Assembly (NCBI RefSeq): GCF_000260795.1
Contig: NZ_AJGU01000004.1
Coordinates: forward strand, 1-64,000
DNA length: 64,000 nt
Direction of reading: 5' to 3'
Source: Treponema sp. JC4
Lineage (GTDB): Bacteria > Spirochaetota > Spirochaetia > Treponematales > Treponemataceae
The position numbers and the translations under genes are program-made. Positions 43,901-51,113 of the stretch are shown here, piece after piece. The notes under the pieces are model-generated. The model was not told the origin of the DNA. It was given only the letters and a program-made list of their open reading frames with translations, and did no database searches. The first letter of the stretch is position 1. Each line of letters begins with the position of its first letter.

Positions 43901-44317
43901 AAAAAGAAGGTTGAGTTTTGTATTGATTTCTTCAAACCAAACCGCAGTTCCGTTGTAATTTTTATAAATATTAAACTGAGAATTTCCTTCCATCAGTTTT
44001 TTTACAGAAGGACTTGCGTTGAAGTAAGAGAAAGGCTCCCAAAGTTCGATACCGTCAGAAGTTTTTACTGCTACAGCGGCGTAATTTCCTGTGTAGGTAC
44101 GGGCATCAAAAACCTTATCTGCAGTGTAATAAGGGAAAACAGCGTGATTGCTGTCGATTCGACCTGCTGTAATTCCTCCCTGTGACCAGCAGAAATTCCA
44201 GATGTCCGACGAACTTGTGATGGTCATAAAAAAGTTTTCCATCATGTCGTAGTTTTCAATTTTGTAAACCGGGCAGCCATCCAGTTCTGTAAAAAATCCT
44301 TTTACTTCTTTTTTCAT
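40940..44317 (-). CDS. large GH94-like glycoside phosphorylase/hydrolase candidate
   Basis: The 1125-residue product has no signal peptide and should be cytoplasmic. It starts with a beta-sandwich-like region (WSQGGITAGRIDSNHAVFPYYTADK), followed by an alpha/alpha-barrel-like region with LTFSRRHGDPSRPWN, NYEGNWRDIFQNWEAL, GIDWEIPDPNNPWAFIGYWGDHQ and LNTQRPEWNDANNALAG. The layout and size are like the large GH94-related phosphorylases (GH149/GH161 type), which cleave beta-glycosidic bonds with phosphate. I do not recognise the exact family. TGAGG lies 5 bases before the ATG. Its promoter carries a LacI-type operator next to a galactan locus, so it may process imported oligosaccharides. Confidence 0.6.
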   Translation of the reverse strand: MKKEVKGFFTELDGCPVYKIENYDMMENFFMTITSSSDIWNFCWSQGGITAGRIDSNHAVFPYYTADKVFDARTYTGNYAAVAVKTSDGIELWEPFSYFNASPSVKKLMEGNSQFNIYKNYNGTAVWFEEINTKLNLLFRIGWTSSDHFGLVKSTVIKNLGKSKVELAILDGAQNIMPACTTSDLQNSNSCLLDAYKKTDLDEKGNIALFALSSVLTDKAEPSESLLANVSWFSTDDKIILNTSAPADFASFNSLPKTADFNPQIVTKGTRSSCFICKNLTLDKDEKADWYQVFNTYLDLAKLENLKAEIKDRKAALKLLEADIKKTDDLMTDYLANADGLQSTADTMACVHHQQNVMFNIMRGGIFCNQGKIGLKDFIVFIEQRNTGLVKEAENLVKPLMDKGSDADYKELFDAVKKQDNPQLTRLFFEYMPLTFSRRHGDPSRPWNIFSIKLRDTDGNPILNYEGNWRDIFQNWEALAMSYPVYIKNMCVKFLNAMTADGFNPYKINRAGIDWEIPDPNNPWAFIGYWGDHQVIYFAKLLEFLLKTDKANLMASLDEKIYTSANVPYRIKSYDEILKDPRNTIFFDRELSNQLQKETKSRGSDAKLVQAGDGNPALVSFAAKALQILITKISNLVPGGGIWLNTQRPEWNDANNALAGYGLSVVTLCYLYRYIRLLDNIFEESGVKEVTLPKVVKTALTELTALYTGADLKKAAENAEERKAFTDKAGRIFEKERNDLYKEGYSGGEEKLQVSQLLASLAEFNKMIELSIKANRREDGLYHSYNTVKIADGKMEIVYLQPMLEGQVAILSSDLLSPAEAENLLEALKKSDMYEKRQHSYMLYPNKELPAFQNKNCVKAVDVSDLQSLISRTGSLYMEKDVNDIWHFNPTFRNSNVIKDFIAAQKEENRPTASEQEALLALYEKTFNHQKFTGRSGTFYAYEGLGSIYWHMVSKLLLAVQENIFKAEKLGDKANAQKLTESYYEVRDGLGYHKSPELYGAFPADPYSHTPSGQGAKQPGMTGQVKEEVLTRFGELGLCLEDGKASFLPVILKDSEIRSDGTLSFTWCGTPVTYRFGKGGVKAASAEKASISVNGSKRAGNELTVEETKAIFAREGLIKSIEVQF

Positions 44318-44359
44318 ACAATCCTCATTTGGGGTTCTTCCCCGGCATTTGCGTTTTTA

Positions 44360-44421
44360 TTAGGCAATCGGTTGCCTAAATGTTGTAATTTAAAAATATC
44401 CTAGAGGATTTGTATTGTCAA
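44360..44421 (-). promoter_or_regulatory. promoter with LacI-type operator for the GH94-like gene
   Basis: Minus strand: TTGACA (44421-44416), 17-base spacer, TATTTT (44398-44393). Just downstream is a perfect inverted repeat of TTAGGCAA and TTGCCTAA around a 4-base centre (44360-44379). Its core CAATCGGTTG fits the AAnCGnTT pattern of LacI-family operators. Placed after the start point, a bound repressor would block transcription. Confidence 0.75.
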
Positions 44422-44446
44422 GTCGCTTTATTTGAAGGAACGTGTC

Positions 44447-45478
44447 TTATTTTCGGTTTGCGAAATTAGCCAGTCCACGCTTGAACTGAGGGATTCTTGC
44501 GCAGGTTACGCTGTCCCAGCCGTCGCGGTCGCCGCGTTTTAAGAAGTGGTAGGCAACGCCTGCAATCATAGCACCGTTGTCTCCGCAGAGCTTGAGCGGC
44601 GGGAAGATGCAGGTTAAGTCTGTGCGTTCTGCCAGGAGCGAGCGGAGTCGTGAGTTTGCCGCAACACCACCGCCGGCAACAACTGTTGTAAGGCCTGTGT
44701 CTTCTACCGCGCGGAAGAGGCGGCTGGTCAAAGTCTTGCAGGCTGTTTCCTGGAAGGCGGCACACATATTTTCTTTAGAATGTTCGTATCCTTCGTTCCA
44801 GAACATATCGCACTGGTGGATTACGGCAGTTTTTAATCCGCTGAAGGAAACGTCATATCTGTGTTCTTTATTATCAAGCTTTGGAACCGGGAAAGTTGCG
44901 GCACGGGCATCACCCTGTTTTGCGAGGTTATCGATGATAACTCCTCCAGGATAGCCAAGACCGTAGAATTTGCTGACCTTATCAAAAGCCTCGCCAACAG
45001 AATCATCAACTGTAGTTCCCAGAATCTCAAGATCATCAAAATTATTTACCTTACAGATAATACTGTGGCCGCCGCTAACGAGAAGTCCCAGGTAAGGATA
45101 CTGAATATCATTTACAAGGTGAGCGGCATAAAGATGACCCAGCATGTGGTTTACGGCAAGGAAAGGCTTGTTCAAAGACCAGGCAAGGGTTTTTGCAAAA
45201 GTAAAGCCGACCATAAGCGAGCCCATAAGACCCGGGCGGTTTGTGGCTGCAATTGCATCAATATCATCAAAAGTTAATTTTGCTTCTTCAAGAGCCTGGC
45301 GTACAACAGGCAAAATCCATTCAACGTGCTTACGGCTTGCAATCTCAGGTACAACGCCCTTATAAATCTGATGAAAAGGAATCTGGGTTGCTACAACGTT
45401 GCTCAAAATTGTTTTTCCATCTTCAACGATGGCGCATGCTGTTTCATCGCATGATGATTCAATTCCTAAAACTTTCAT
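44447..45478 (-). CDS. tsaD: tRNA N6-threonylcarbamoyladenosine transferase subunit
   Basis: The 343-residue product is TsaD (Kae1/Gcp), which with its partners makes t6A at position 37 of ANN-decoding tRNAs. Visible signatures are MKVLGIESSCDETACAI at the start, TNRPGLMGSLMVG, and the metal-binding HMLGHLYAAH (His111, His115). VSGGHS and KLCGDNGAMIAG form the ASKHA nucleotide-binding fold. Length is normal. AGAGGA lies before the ATG. It sits downstream of the DUF610 gene on the same strand, but a terminator-like hairpin lies between them. It is a housekeeping gene. Confidence 0.97.
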   Translation of the reverse strand: MKVLGIESSCDETACAIVEDGKTILSNVVATQIPFHQIYKGVVPEIASRKHVEWILPVVRQALEEAKLTFDDIDAIAATNRPGLMGSLMVGFTFAKTLAWSLNKPFLAVNHMLGHLYAAHLVNDIQYPYLGLLVSGGHSIICKVNNFDDLEILGTTVDDSVGEAFDKVSKFYGLGYPGGVIIDNLAKQGDARAATFPVPKLDNKEHRYDVSFSGLKTAVIHQCDMFWNEGYEHSKENMCAAFQETACKTLTSRLFRAVEDTGLTTVVAGGGVAANSRLRSLLAERTDLTCIFPPLKLCGDNGAMIAGVAYHFLKRGDRDGWDSVTCARIPQFKRGLANFANRK

Positions 45479-45500
45479 ACTATTCCTCTAAGGTAAAGCT

Positions 45501-45521
45501 AAAAAAAGCAGTGCTTTTTTT
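45501..45521. terminator. A/T-tract hairpin between the DUF610 gene and tsaD
   Basis: AAAAAAAGC and GCTTTTTTT flank a 3-base loop, a symmetric intrinsic-terminator shape. It lies 41 bases after the DUF610 stop and just before the tsaD ribosome-binding site. Confidence 0.6.
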
Positions 45522-45542
45522 AACGCTTTGCTATTTATCAAG

Positions 45543-45561
45543 AAGAGGCATAGCCTCTTCA
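45543..45561. other. hairpin abutting the DUF610 stop codon
   Basis: GAAGAGGC and GCCTCTTC are perfect arms around ATA, one base from the DUF610 stop codon. There is no T tract. It may stabilise the 3' end or work with the next hairpin. Confidence 0.5.
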
Positions 45562-45562
45562 C

Positions 45563-46897
45563 TCATCTCTTTAATCCACGGCATTCTGAAACCGTTTTGA
45601 ACTTATATCCCTTTTCCAGAAGTTCGGGATAAACTTCCATTAAGGCAGCCGGCATAAAATCAGCCGACCAGATGTGACCTATCATTATAACAACGCCGTC
45701 GCGGTTTGCAATATCAAGATTTTTACGAATTTCTGCTACAACGTTGTCGCGGGTTTTTACGTTATCCAAAAAACGACCGTTACGTTCATAATATGACAAA
45801 CCAAGCGCACTTGCAACGGCAGGCACAGTGGTGTTTACGTTAGTGCGCGAATCCAGAAAGTAGATTCCGTTTTCCGACGCATATTTCAAAACCGTTTCCA
45901 TTTTTTCTGCATCAGCCGTAATCAGCGAGCCTTCGTGATTGTTAAAGCCCGCAATCGGCCCGATTTCACTGATATTCTTGAACAAAGTTGCCTTAATCTG
46001 AGCCTCATCCATATTCGGAGTGATTGCCCCCGGTCCCGGATTTACACCTGTATTAATAGCCTGCATAGGCTGGTGAAGCATAAGCTCTTTTCCGCTGGCC
46101 CGCACTTTCGCAGCCGATTCTTTTGAATGAGCCAGCTGAGGAAGCACAGCAATCGTAATCGGGAATGGCAGATCAAGGAATTTCTGCAGGTGAGCAAGAT
46201 TCTGACCGCCGTCATCCAGCAAAATTACCAGCTGAGCCCCGTTTTTAGCCTGAGGGAAATTGAATTTTGAAGCAGGAGCGGACACTGCAGGTGAGGTAGA
46301 CGGCACTGTGGTTTTTGAAGGTCCTTCTGTCGTCTGGGCAGGTACTTTTGTTTCTGTATTTGGTGTCCTTACCGGTTCTTCTTCCTTTTTAGGAGTTACC
46401 GCTGGCTTAGTAGTTTTATCAGCCTGTGGAGCAGGTTTTGTTGCCGATTTTTTCTCATCAGCCTTTTTCTTAGCCGCAATTTCCGCCTGCTTTTTAGCCT
46501 CAAGCGCCTTTTCAGCCTTTTCTTTTTCCGCCCGGGTCTTATCCGCCTTAGCCTTTTCCTCAGCCCGACGTTTTTCTTCCGCCTTGCGGGCCTCTTCTTT
46601 TTTTAAGGCTTCTGCTTTCTTCTGTTTTTCAGCCGCTTCCAGCTTCAGCCGCTTTTCTTCCGCCTTTCGCGCTTCCTCTTTCTTCTGTTCTTCCAGGATA
46701 GTCTGCTGCTTATCCCAGTCCCGCTGATTCATCGCCGTAGTCACAACCAGAAGTCCCATGCAAATGGCAATGATAGCCGCGCACAAAATAATAATTTTAT
46801 AAGGAGCAATATAAACCTTGCCCTTCTTAGTGCGTTTTTTCTGAGTCCGTCGTGATTTAGCAGTAGTTTTAGTCCTAGAAGTGCGCTTTTGAGCCAT
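45563..46897 (-). CDS. divergent polysaccharide deacetylase (DUF610/YibQ family) with long charged linker
   Basis: The 444-residue product starts with a very basic cytoplasmic tail (1-32), one membrane helix (about 33-53) and a long Glu/Lys/Ala-rich coiled coil and Pro/Thr-rich linker (about 55-215) like that of TonB/TolA-type spanning proteins. The C-terminal domain (about 222-440) matches the divergent polysaccharide deacetylase family: VILLDDGGQNL, FPITIAVLPQ, HQPMQ, NNHEGSLIT, FLDSRTN and IGHIWS. The metal-binding residues are largely kept. The long linker would place the domain in the periplasm near the cell wall or outer membrane. The role is probably in envelope polysaccharide or cell-wall processing. 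Confidence 0.87.
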   Translation of the reverse strand: MAQKRTSRTKTTAKSRRTQKKRTKKGKVYIAPYKIIILCAAIIAICMGLLVVTTAMNQRDWDKQQTILEEQKKEEARKAEEKRLKLEAAEKQKKAEALKKEEARKAEEKRRAEEKAKADKTRAEKEKAEKALEAKKQAEIAAKKKADEKKSATKPAPQADKTTKPAVTPKKEEEPVRTPNTETKVPAQTTEGPSKTTVPSTSPAVSAPASKFNFPQAKNGAQLVILLDDGGQNLAHLQKFLDLPFPITIAVLPQLAHSKESAAKVRASGKELMLHQPMQAINTGVNPGPGAITPNMDEAQIKATLFKNISEIGPIAGFNNHEGSLITADAEKMETVLKYASENGIYFLDSRTNVNTTVPAVASALGLSYYERNGRFLDNVKTRDNVVAEIRKNLDIANRDGVVIMIGHIWSADFMPAALMEVYPELLEKGYKFKTVSECRGLKR

Positions 46898-46990
46898 ATT
46901 CTTCTATTTTATAGTTTTCTGTGGGGATTTGCAAATTGTGGGGTGTTAAAGCATGAAAAATTAAAACTTGAGGGGGAAGGAGAATTAACG

Positions 46991-47125
46991 CGAGGTCGGG
47001 GAGTGTGGGGCAAAAACACTCTGATTGTTGCGACCGCGTGAGCGGTCAGCTCTATAGTTTCTTTGCAACAATCAGCGTGTAGCGCGTTATCGCGCGGTTT
47101 TGACCCATACTCCCCGGCCGGGAGT
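46991..47125 (-). repeat. structured dispersed repeat (family 1), copy B (inverted)
   Basis: Read on the minus strand this copy repeats the layout of copy A. It has hairpin GCGCG-ATAA-CGCGC, stem ACAC-G-CTGATTGTTGC with GCAACAATCAG-A-GTGT, and apical hairpin GACCGC-TCAC-GCGGTC. Unpaired GTCAAAACC, CAAAGAAACTATAG and TTTTTGCCCC are conserved. The outer stem is GGGAGTATGGG with CCCACACTCCC (one mismatch). Several stem pairs differ from copy A on both sides. It fills the gap between the DUF610 gene and the Hsp20 gene. Confidence 0.85.
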
Positions 47126-47132
47126 GAATTAT

Positions 47133-47555
47133 TTAAGCAGTCAAAGCCTTGATTTCAATTTTTCTAGGCGCTTCACTAGCTTTTTTCTGCATCAAAATAG
47201 TCAAAACACCGTTCTTAAAGTTAGCCGAAACATTCTCAGTATCAACATCCTTTGGCAAAACAAAGCGACGTTCAAAACTGCTTGTGCGGCGCTCCTTAAG
47301 AATGTATTTTCCAGCCTTCTTCTCTTCTTTCTTTTCCTCTTTCTGTTCAGATTTAGAAGAAGTAATAGTCAAATTGTTCTGGTCAAGCTCAATATTTACG
47401 TCTTTTTCAGTACGACCAGGCAAATCCATCTCCAAAGTGTAGCTCTTGTCGTCCTCTTCAATATCTACACGTGGAGTAACAGTAGTTGTATGGCACATAG
47501 CAGGTGTGTCAAACACGTCATTGAAAAGTGAATTAATAAGTGAAAGTTCGTTCAT
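47133..47555 (-). CDS. Hsp20/alpha-crystallin small heat-shock protein
   Basis: The 140-residue product is a small heat-shock chaperone that holds unfolding proteins. It has an N-terminal segment (SLINSLFNDVFD), the alpha-crystallin domain (about 28-120; YTLEMDLPGRTEKDVNIELDQNNLTI, ERRFVLPKDVD, ANFKNGVLTILMQK with the A-x-x-x-n-GVL motif) and a short tail (RKIEIKALTA) with an I-x-I-type anchor. A Lys/Glu-rich insertion lies near residue 70-80. GAGG precedes the ATG. A near-perfect sigma-54 -24/-12 promoter lies 61-76 bases upstream. Copies B and C of the structured repeat flank the gene in opposite orientation. Confidence 0.95.
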   Translation of the reverse strand: MNELSLINSLFNDVFDTPAMCHTTTVTPRVDIEEDDKSYTLEMDLPGRTEKDVNIELDQNNLTITSSKSEQKEEKKEEKKAGKYILKERRTSSFERRFVLPKDVDTENVSANFKNGVLTILMQKKASEAPRKIEIKALTA

Positions 47556-47615
47556 ATCGTACCTCGATTTTTTATGGAAGCTTTTTCAAGTTCCCAGATT
47601 TTTCACTTAATATAT

Positions 47616-47631
47616 AGCAATTACCGTGCCA
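47616..47631 (-). promoter_or_regulatory. sigma-54 (-24/-12) promoter of the Hsp20 gene
   Basis: On the minus strand TTGGCACGGTAATTGCTA fits TGGCAC-N5-TTGC, the RpoN consensus, with the exact spacing of the GG and GC doublets. The leader would be about 50 bases. No enhancer site was identified by eye. Confidence 0.7.
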
Positions 47632-47679
47632 ACCTCCCCAGAAAAATAAAATTTTCAAGAATTTTCACAAAATTCCGGG

Positions 47680-47795
47680 CGAGACCCCCTATTAACCGGC
47701 CATTCCGGGGTTCCACTGTCGTTCCAGCCGCCTCCCTTTCACTCCGGCGGCCGCTTCGCGCCCCTCCAGCCCGGCGCGGTATGCCCCATAAAAAT
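47680..47795. repeat. GC-rich intergenic element (family 2), copy at Hsp20/PAP2 gap
   Basis: A GC-rich block with inverted repeats (GGCGGCCGC, GCGCC-type motifs) in a 587-base gap that is otherwise AT-rich. On the minus strand CTGGAACGACAGTGGAACC resembles part of the element after nth. The rest of the gap holds the Hsp20 promoter (47.6 kb), an AT-rich stretch without a gene (47.8-47.9 kb) and repeat copy C. Confidence 0.4.
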
Positions 47796-47918
47796 GCCAC
47801 TTTCCTCTCCGCTTCGGGAAATTTAGCTCATTTCTAACATTCTGACACACTCTACTGAGTAAATTTGACACAGTAAGAACAGGTATAAATCAAATTATGT
47901 AAAGTTTTATCTAAATCT

Positions 47919-48060
47919 TGGCTCCCGGTCACAAAGCATGGTTCAAAACCGCGCAATATTGCGCTACATGCTGTTTGTGGCAAAGAAACCATTGGACTGG
48001 TCGCTATCGCGACCACCACAAACAGAATGTTTTTGCCCCATGCTTTGTTCCCTCACGCCA
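47919..48060 (+). repeat. structured dispersed repeat (family 1), copy C
   Basis: Same order as copy A: outer stem AAAGCATGG/CCATGCTTT; TTCAAAACC; hairpin GCGCA-ATAT-TGCGC; long stem ACAT-G-CTGTTTGTGG with CCACAAACAG-A-ATGT; CAAAGAAACCATTGGA; hairpin TGGTCGC-TATC-GCGACCA; then TTTTTGCCCC. Compared with copy A, both sides of several base pairs have changed together, and the G/A mismatch inside the long stem is kept. Unlike copy A the far ends are not perfect inverted repeats. It lies upstream of the PAP2 gene. Confidence 0.85.
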
Positions 48061-48108
48061 GTTTTATTTAAAAAAATTAAAATTTATATAGTTTTCCAGA
48101 ATATGCCT

Positions 48109-48136
48109 TATAATAAATTCATCTCATACAAGGTGG
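48109..48136 (+). promoter_or_regulatory. -10 box and ribosome-binding site of the PAP2 gene
   Basis: TATAAT (48109-48114) and AAGGTGG (48130-48136) precede the ATG at 48143. No good -35 is visible; the region upstream is occupied by repeat copy C. Confidence 0.45.
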
Positions 48137-48142
48137 TCAAAT

Positions 48143-49096
48143 ATGGACATCCAATATCTCTTATTTCTGCAAAACCTGCGCGAAGTAACCGGTGGTATCT
48201 TTAATGACTTTTTCAATTCAATTTCCAAGTTCTCAGTCGAAATCCTGCCCTATATTCCCTTCATCATCTTTTGGGGAGCCGATAAAAAATGGGGCTACCG
48301 CTTTTTTGCCACTTTTGGAATAGGAGATTTTCTGAACGGCCTGATAAAATTAACCGTATGTGCCTACCGTCCCTGGATCCGCTCGCCCCTCATCGAACCT
48401 GCAGGAGATTCAAAAACTGCCGCAACAGGTTATTCCTTCCCAAGCGGCCATTCGATGAAAGGAACTGTAATGTACGGAAGCATCTTTGCCTGGCAAAAGA
48501 AAAAGCGAAAGTGGCTTGCAGTCCTTTGCTGCGTCCTGATTGCCCTTACAGCTTTTTCCCGAAATTACTTAGGCGTTCATACCCCTCAGGATGTCCTTGT
48601 CGGATTTTTAGAATCAGTATTAATCATTACAGCAGTCGGATTTGCCCAGAAAAAAATTGACGGAGACAATAAAAAACTCGATATTCTTTCTCTTTTTGGA
48701 ATTCTTGCTATAGCCGCAGCGCTGATTTATATAACTCACAAAAAATATCCAATGGATTACGTGGACGGAAAACTTCTTGTAAATCCTCAGAAAATGATGA
48801 ATGACTGCTTTCAGGCCTGCGGAATGTTGCTGGGATTAATTGCAGGAAGCTTTATTGAACGACATTTTATTCATTATAAAATCCCGGCAGGCTCAAAAAA
48901 TCTTCCTCTTCTTACCGGGGCAGGACTTTTACTTGTTATCGCATGGAAAAACATCTTTGGAAAAGCCTTTATCGTCTCTTTATTGGGCAAACACTGGGGA
49001 AATCTTCTTTCGTATTTTATTCTTTGCTTCTTTGCAATCGCCATCTGGCCGATTTTCATTACAAAATGGGCAGATTCAGCGGATTCATCAGAATAA
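48143..49096 (+). CDS. PAP2-family membrane phosphatase
   Basis: The 317-residue product has six or more membrane helices and the three-part PAP2 active site: Lys69-x6-Arg76-Pro77 (KLTVCAYRP), PSGHS (100-104) and SRNYLGVHTPQD (139-150, His146). Enzymes of this type remove phosphate from lipid phosphates such as undecaprenyl diphosphate or phosphatidate at the outer face of the inner membrane. An additional C-terminal membrane region (about 165-305) makes it longer than minimal PAP2 proteins. The substrate is not known. It stands alone and converges with radA. Confidence 0.92.
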   Translation: MDIQYLLFLQNLREVTGGIFNDFFNSISKFSVEILPYIPFIIFWGADKKWGYRFFATFGIGDFLNGLIKLTVCAYRPWIRSPLIEPAGDSKTAATGYSFPSGHSMKGTVMYGSIFAWQKKKRKWLAVLCCVLIALTAFSRNYLGVHTPQDVLVGFLESVLIITAVGFAQKKIDGDNKKLDILSLFGILAIAAALIYITHKKYPMDYVDGKLLVNPQKMMNDCFQACGMLLGLIAGSFIERHFIHYKIPAGSKNLPLLTGAGLLLVIAWKNIFGKAFIVSLLGKHWGNLLSYFILCFFAIAIWPIFITKWADSADSSE

Positions 49097-49107
49097 AAGA
49101 GAAAAAA

Positions 49108-50469
49108 TTATTTTCCAAATACCGCTTTCACAAGCTGTTTGATATTTTCTACCTTTTTGCAGTCTTTTTCAGCTTCCGGGCAGATTAAATCATTAAACCC
49201 AAGCTGCAAGGCTGCCTTAATGCGGTTCTTAGCCTTTGTAACCGGACGGATTTCTCCCGCAAGGCTTAATTCTCCAAAGACTACCGTCTGATTTTTAAGG
49301 GCCATATCAGTTCTTGCAGAGTAAAGTGCCGCCGCCAGAGCCGCATCAATCGAACTTTCTGTAAGACGGACACCGCCTGCAACGTTTACGTAAATATCCT
49401 GATCACTGAATCTAAGGCCACAGCGTTTTTCAAGCACAGCAGCAACGCGGGCAACACGACCGGAATCAACTTTTTCACTGTAAATGCGGCTGATGCTGGC
49501 CTTTGCGGGGACAGTAAGCGCCTGAATTTCCACCAGAAATACCCGGCTTCCTTCAAAAACCGGTGTACAGGCAACTCCCGCCGGCTGATTTTCACTTCGC
49601 TGAGTCAAAAAGAGGGTAGCAGGATCCTTCAGAGTAACAAGCCCCTTTTCTGTCATGCTGAAAATACCTATTTCATCAACCGAGCCAAAGCGGTTTTTCT
49701 GGGCATGCAGAAATCTTATTTCATCATCGTTGCGTTCAAAAGAAATTACAGTATCTACCATGTGTTCCATGGATTTTGGCCCTGCAATCGAGCCTTCCTT
49801 TGTAACGTGGGCAGTCATAATCAGAACAGAATCGCGTTCCTTTACCCACTGGATAAACTCATTAGCGCAGTATTTAAGCTGATTTACAGTTCCCGGAATA
49901 ATCCCGGCCTCTGCCGAATAGACCGTCTGGATAGAATCTACGATTACAAGGGTAGGATTAAGCTTATCAAGGGCATTAAGAGTGTCTTCCAGACGGTTAG
50001 TACACAAAAGATTGATATTTTTGCAGTCCAGTTGCAGCCTTTTTGCCCGGTCTTTAATCTGAGCCGCCGACTCTTCCCCGCTTACATAAAGAATTTTACT
50101 TTCCGGCCCGAATGATTTTGCACAGGATGCCGCAGTCTGCAAAAGCAGGGTAGATTTACCAATTCCCGGCTCTCCACCCAGCAAAATTGCCGAACATTTA
50201 GTCGCCCCACCACCGAGTACCCTGTCAAATTCCGCAATTCCCGTAGAAAAACGAACGTTTTCAGCCGCTTCAACGCTTTCAAGACTGACCGGCTTCTGCA
50301 TTTCAGCCTTTTCCGACCCTCTCCCCGCCGGCGAAACCGCATTTTTATCTATAATAATCTCTTCAAGCGAATTCCATTCACCGCATTCCGGACACCGCCC
50401 AAGCCATCGCGGCTGCGAATACCCGCACTGCGAACATTTATACATTATAGACCCGTTTTTCTTTGCCAT
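49108..50469 (-). CDS. radA: DNA repair protein RadA
   Basis: The 453-residue product aids branch migration in recombinational repair. It has the N-terminal zinc finger (Cys12, Cys15, Cys26, Cys29), a RecA-like ATPase with Walker A GGEPGIGKST (about 96-105), the RadA-specific KNRFGS motif near residue 258, and a C-terminal Lon-protease-like domain (GGVRLTESSIDAALAAALYSA). Length is normal. The ATG at 50469 gives the expected MAKK start; a strong ribosome-binding site is not seen. It ends 11 bases from the PAP2 gene on the other strand. Confidence 0.97.
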   Translation of the reverse strand: MAKKNGSIMYKCSQCGYSQPRWLGRCPECGEWNSLEEIIIDKNAVSPAGRGSEKAEMQKPVSLESVEAAENVRFSTGIAEFDRVLGGGATKCSAILLGGEPGIGKSTLLLQTAASCAKSFGPESKILYVSGEESAAQIKDRAKRLQLDCKNINLLCTNRLEDTLNALDKLNPTLVIVDSIQTVYSAEAGIIPGTVNQLKYCANEFIQWVKERDSVLIMTAHVTKEGSIAGPKSMEHMVDTVISFERNDDEIRFLHAQKNRFGSVDEIGIFSMTEKGLVTLKDPATLFLTQRSENQPAGVACTPVFEGSRVFLVEIQALTVPAKASISRIYSEKVDSGRVARVAAVLEKRCGLRFSDQDIYVNVAGGVRLTESSIDAALAAALYSARTDMALKNQTVVFGELSLAGEIRPVTKAKNRIKAALQLGFNDLICPEAEKDCKKVENIKQLVKAVFGK

Positions 50470-50612
50470 ATCGCAACCGATTTTAACCGCTTTTCCCTAA
50501 AAGTGTCATCTGCAAAAATTCTAAAATTCTGTTGAATATTTAGCAAATTCGCGCTGCAGGAAAGCAAGTTCTGTGCCGGAAAGATAATTCAAATTGGCAC
50601 GCTTTAATGGGA

Positions 50613-51113
50613 TTATTTTTTTGTATGTCCCTTGTGGATTGAGGTATTTAAGAATTCAAGAAGGTTTTCATCAGCCATTCTGTAAATTGCATCCTGATAA
50701 ATTGGAATACCTTCTGATTCAGACTGATCAATATAATACAGAGTGGTTAATTTTACTTTGTACTGCTCAAAAAAATCCTTGTGAATCAAATAAATAATCT
50801 TAAAAAAATCATAGTGAGACAAATAAACAAGATCTCCTGCAGCCTGCAGGGCATACAAAACAATCTGATGAAATTTATCTATATCAACATTTCTTTCAAG
50901 GTAAAAAGTAGCCGTATCTTCAGGCAATATGTCATCGATAATATTTTTATATTCAATCTGATATAAGTTTGCAATTGCACGAATTGCAGAAGCATTAAGT
51001 TCAACTTCACCGCTTTCATATCTCATGTAAGACTGTCGGGTAACGCCAAGCTTACTGGCAACAAATTCCTGGGTAAATTTATTTCTGTCTCTTAATAACT
51101 TCAAGATTTTCAT
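50613..51113 (-). CDS. XRE-family transcriptional regulator
   Basis: The 166-residue product has an N-terminal helix-turn-helix (MKILKLLRDRNKFTQEFVASKLGVTRQSYMRYESG; about 1-60) and a C-terminal helical domain rich in Tyr, Phe and Ile that I do not recognise. The ATG at 51113 is preceded by TATACT with just 6 bases between, so the mRNA is probably leaderless; a longer TTG-initiated frame would overlap that box. It is divergent from the unknown gene at 51267 and may control it. The AT-rich composition suggests acquired DNA. Confidence 0.85.
   Translation of the reverse strand: MKILKLLRDRNKFTQEFVASKLGVTRQSYMRYESGEVELNASAIRAIANLYQIEYKNIIDDILPEDTATFYLERNVDIDKFHQIVLYALQAAGDLVYLSHYDFFKIIYLIHKDFFEQYKVKLTTLYYIDQSESEGIPIYQDAIYRMADENLLEFLNTSIHKGHTKK

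Noticed and set aside
46260-46727. 155-codon plus-strand frame rich in Ser, Ala and Phe
   Set aside because: It is the antisense of the Lys/Glu/Ala-rich linker of the DUF610 gene.
47865-47889. TTGACA and TATAAA between the Hsp20 and PAP2 genes as a promoter
   Set aside because: The spacer is only 13 bases, too short for sigma-70, and repeat copy C follows.
48279-48289. A GCCGATAA sequence inside the PAP2 gene as a sigma-28 promoter
   Set aside because: It is within coding sequence with no gene placed to use it and no matching -35.
50596-50612. Sigma-54-like sequence TTGGCACGCTTTAATGG on the plus strand
   Set aside because: It has the -24 part but no TTGC/GC doublet at the -12 spacing, and no plus-strand gene follows.
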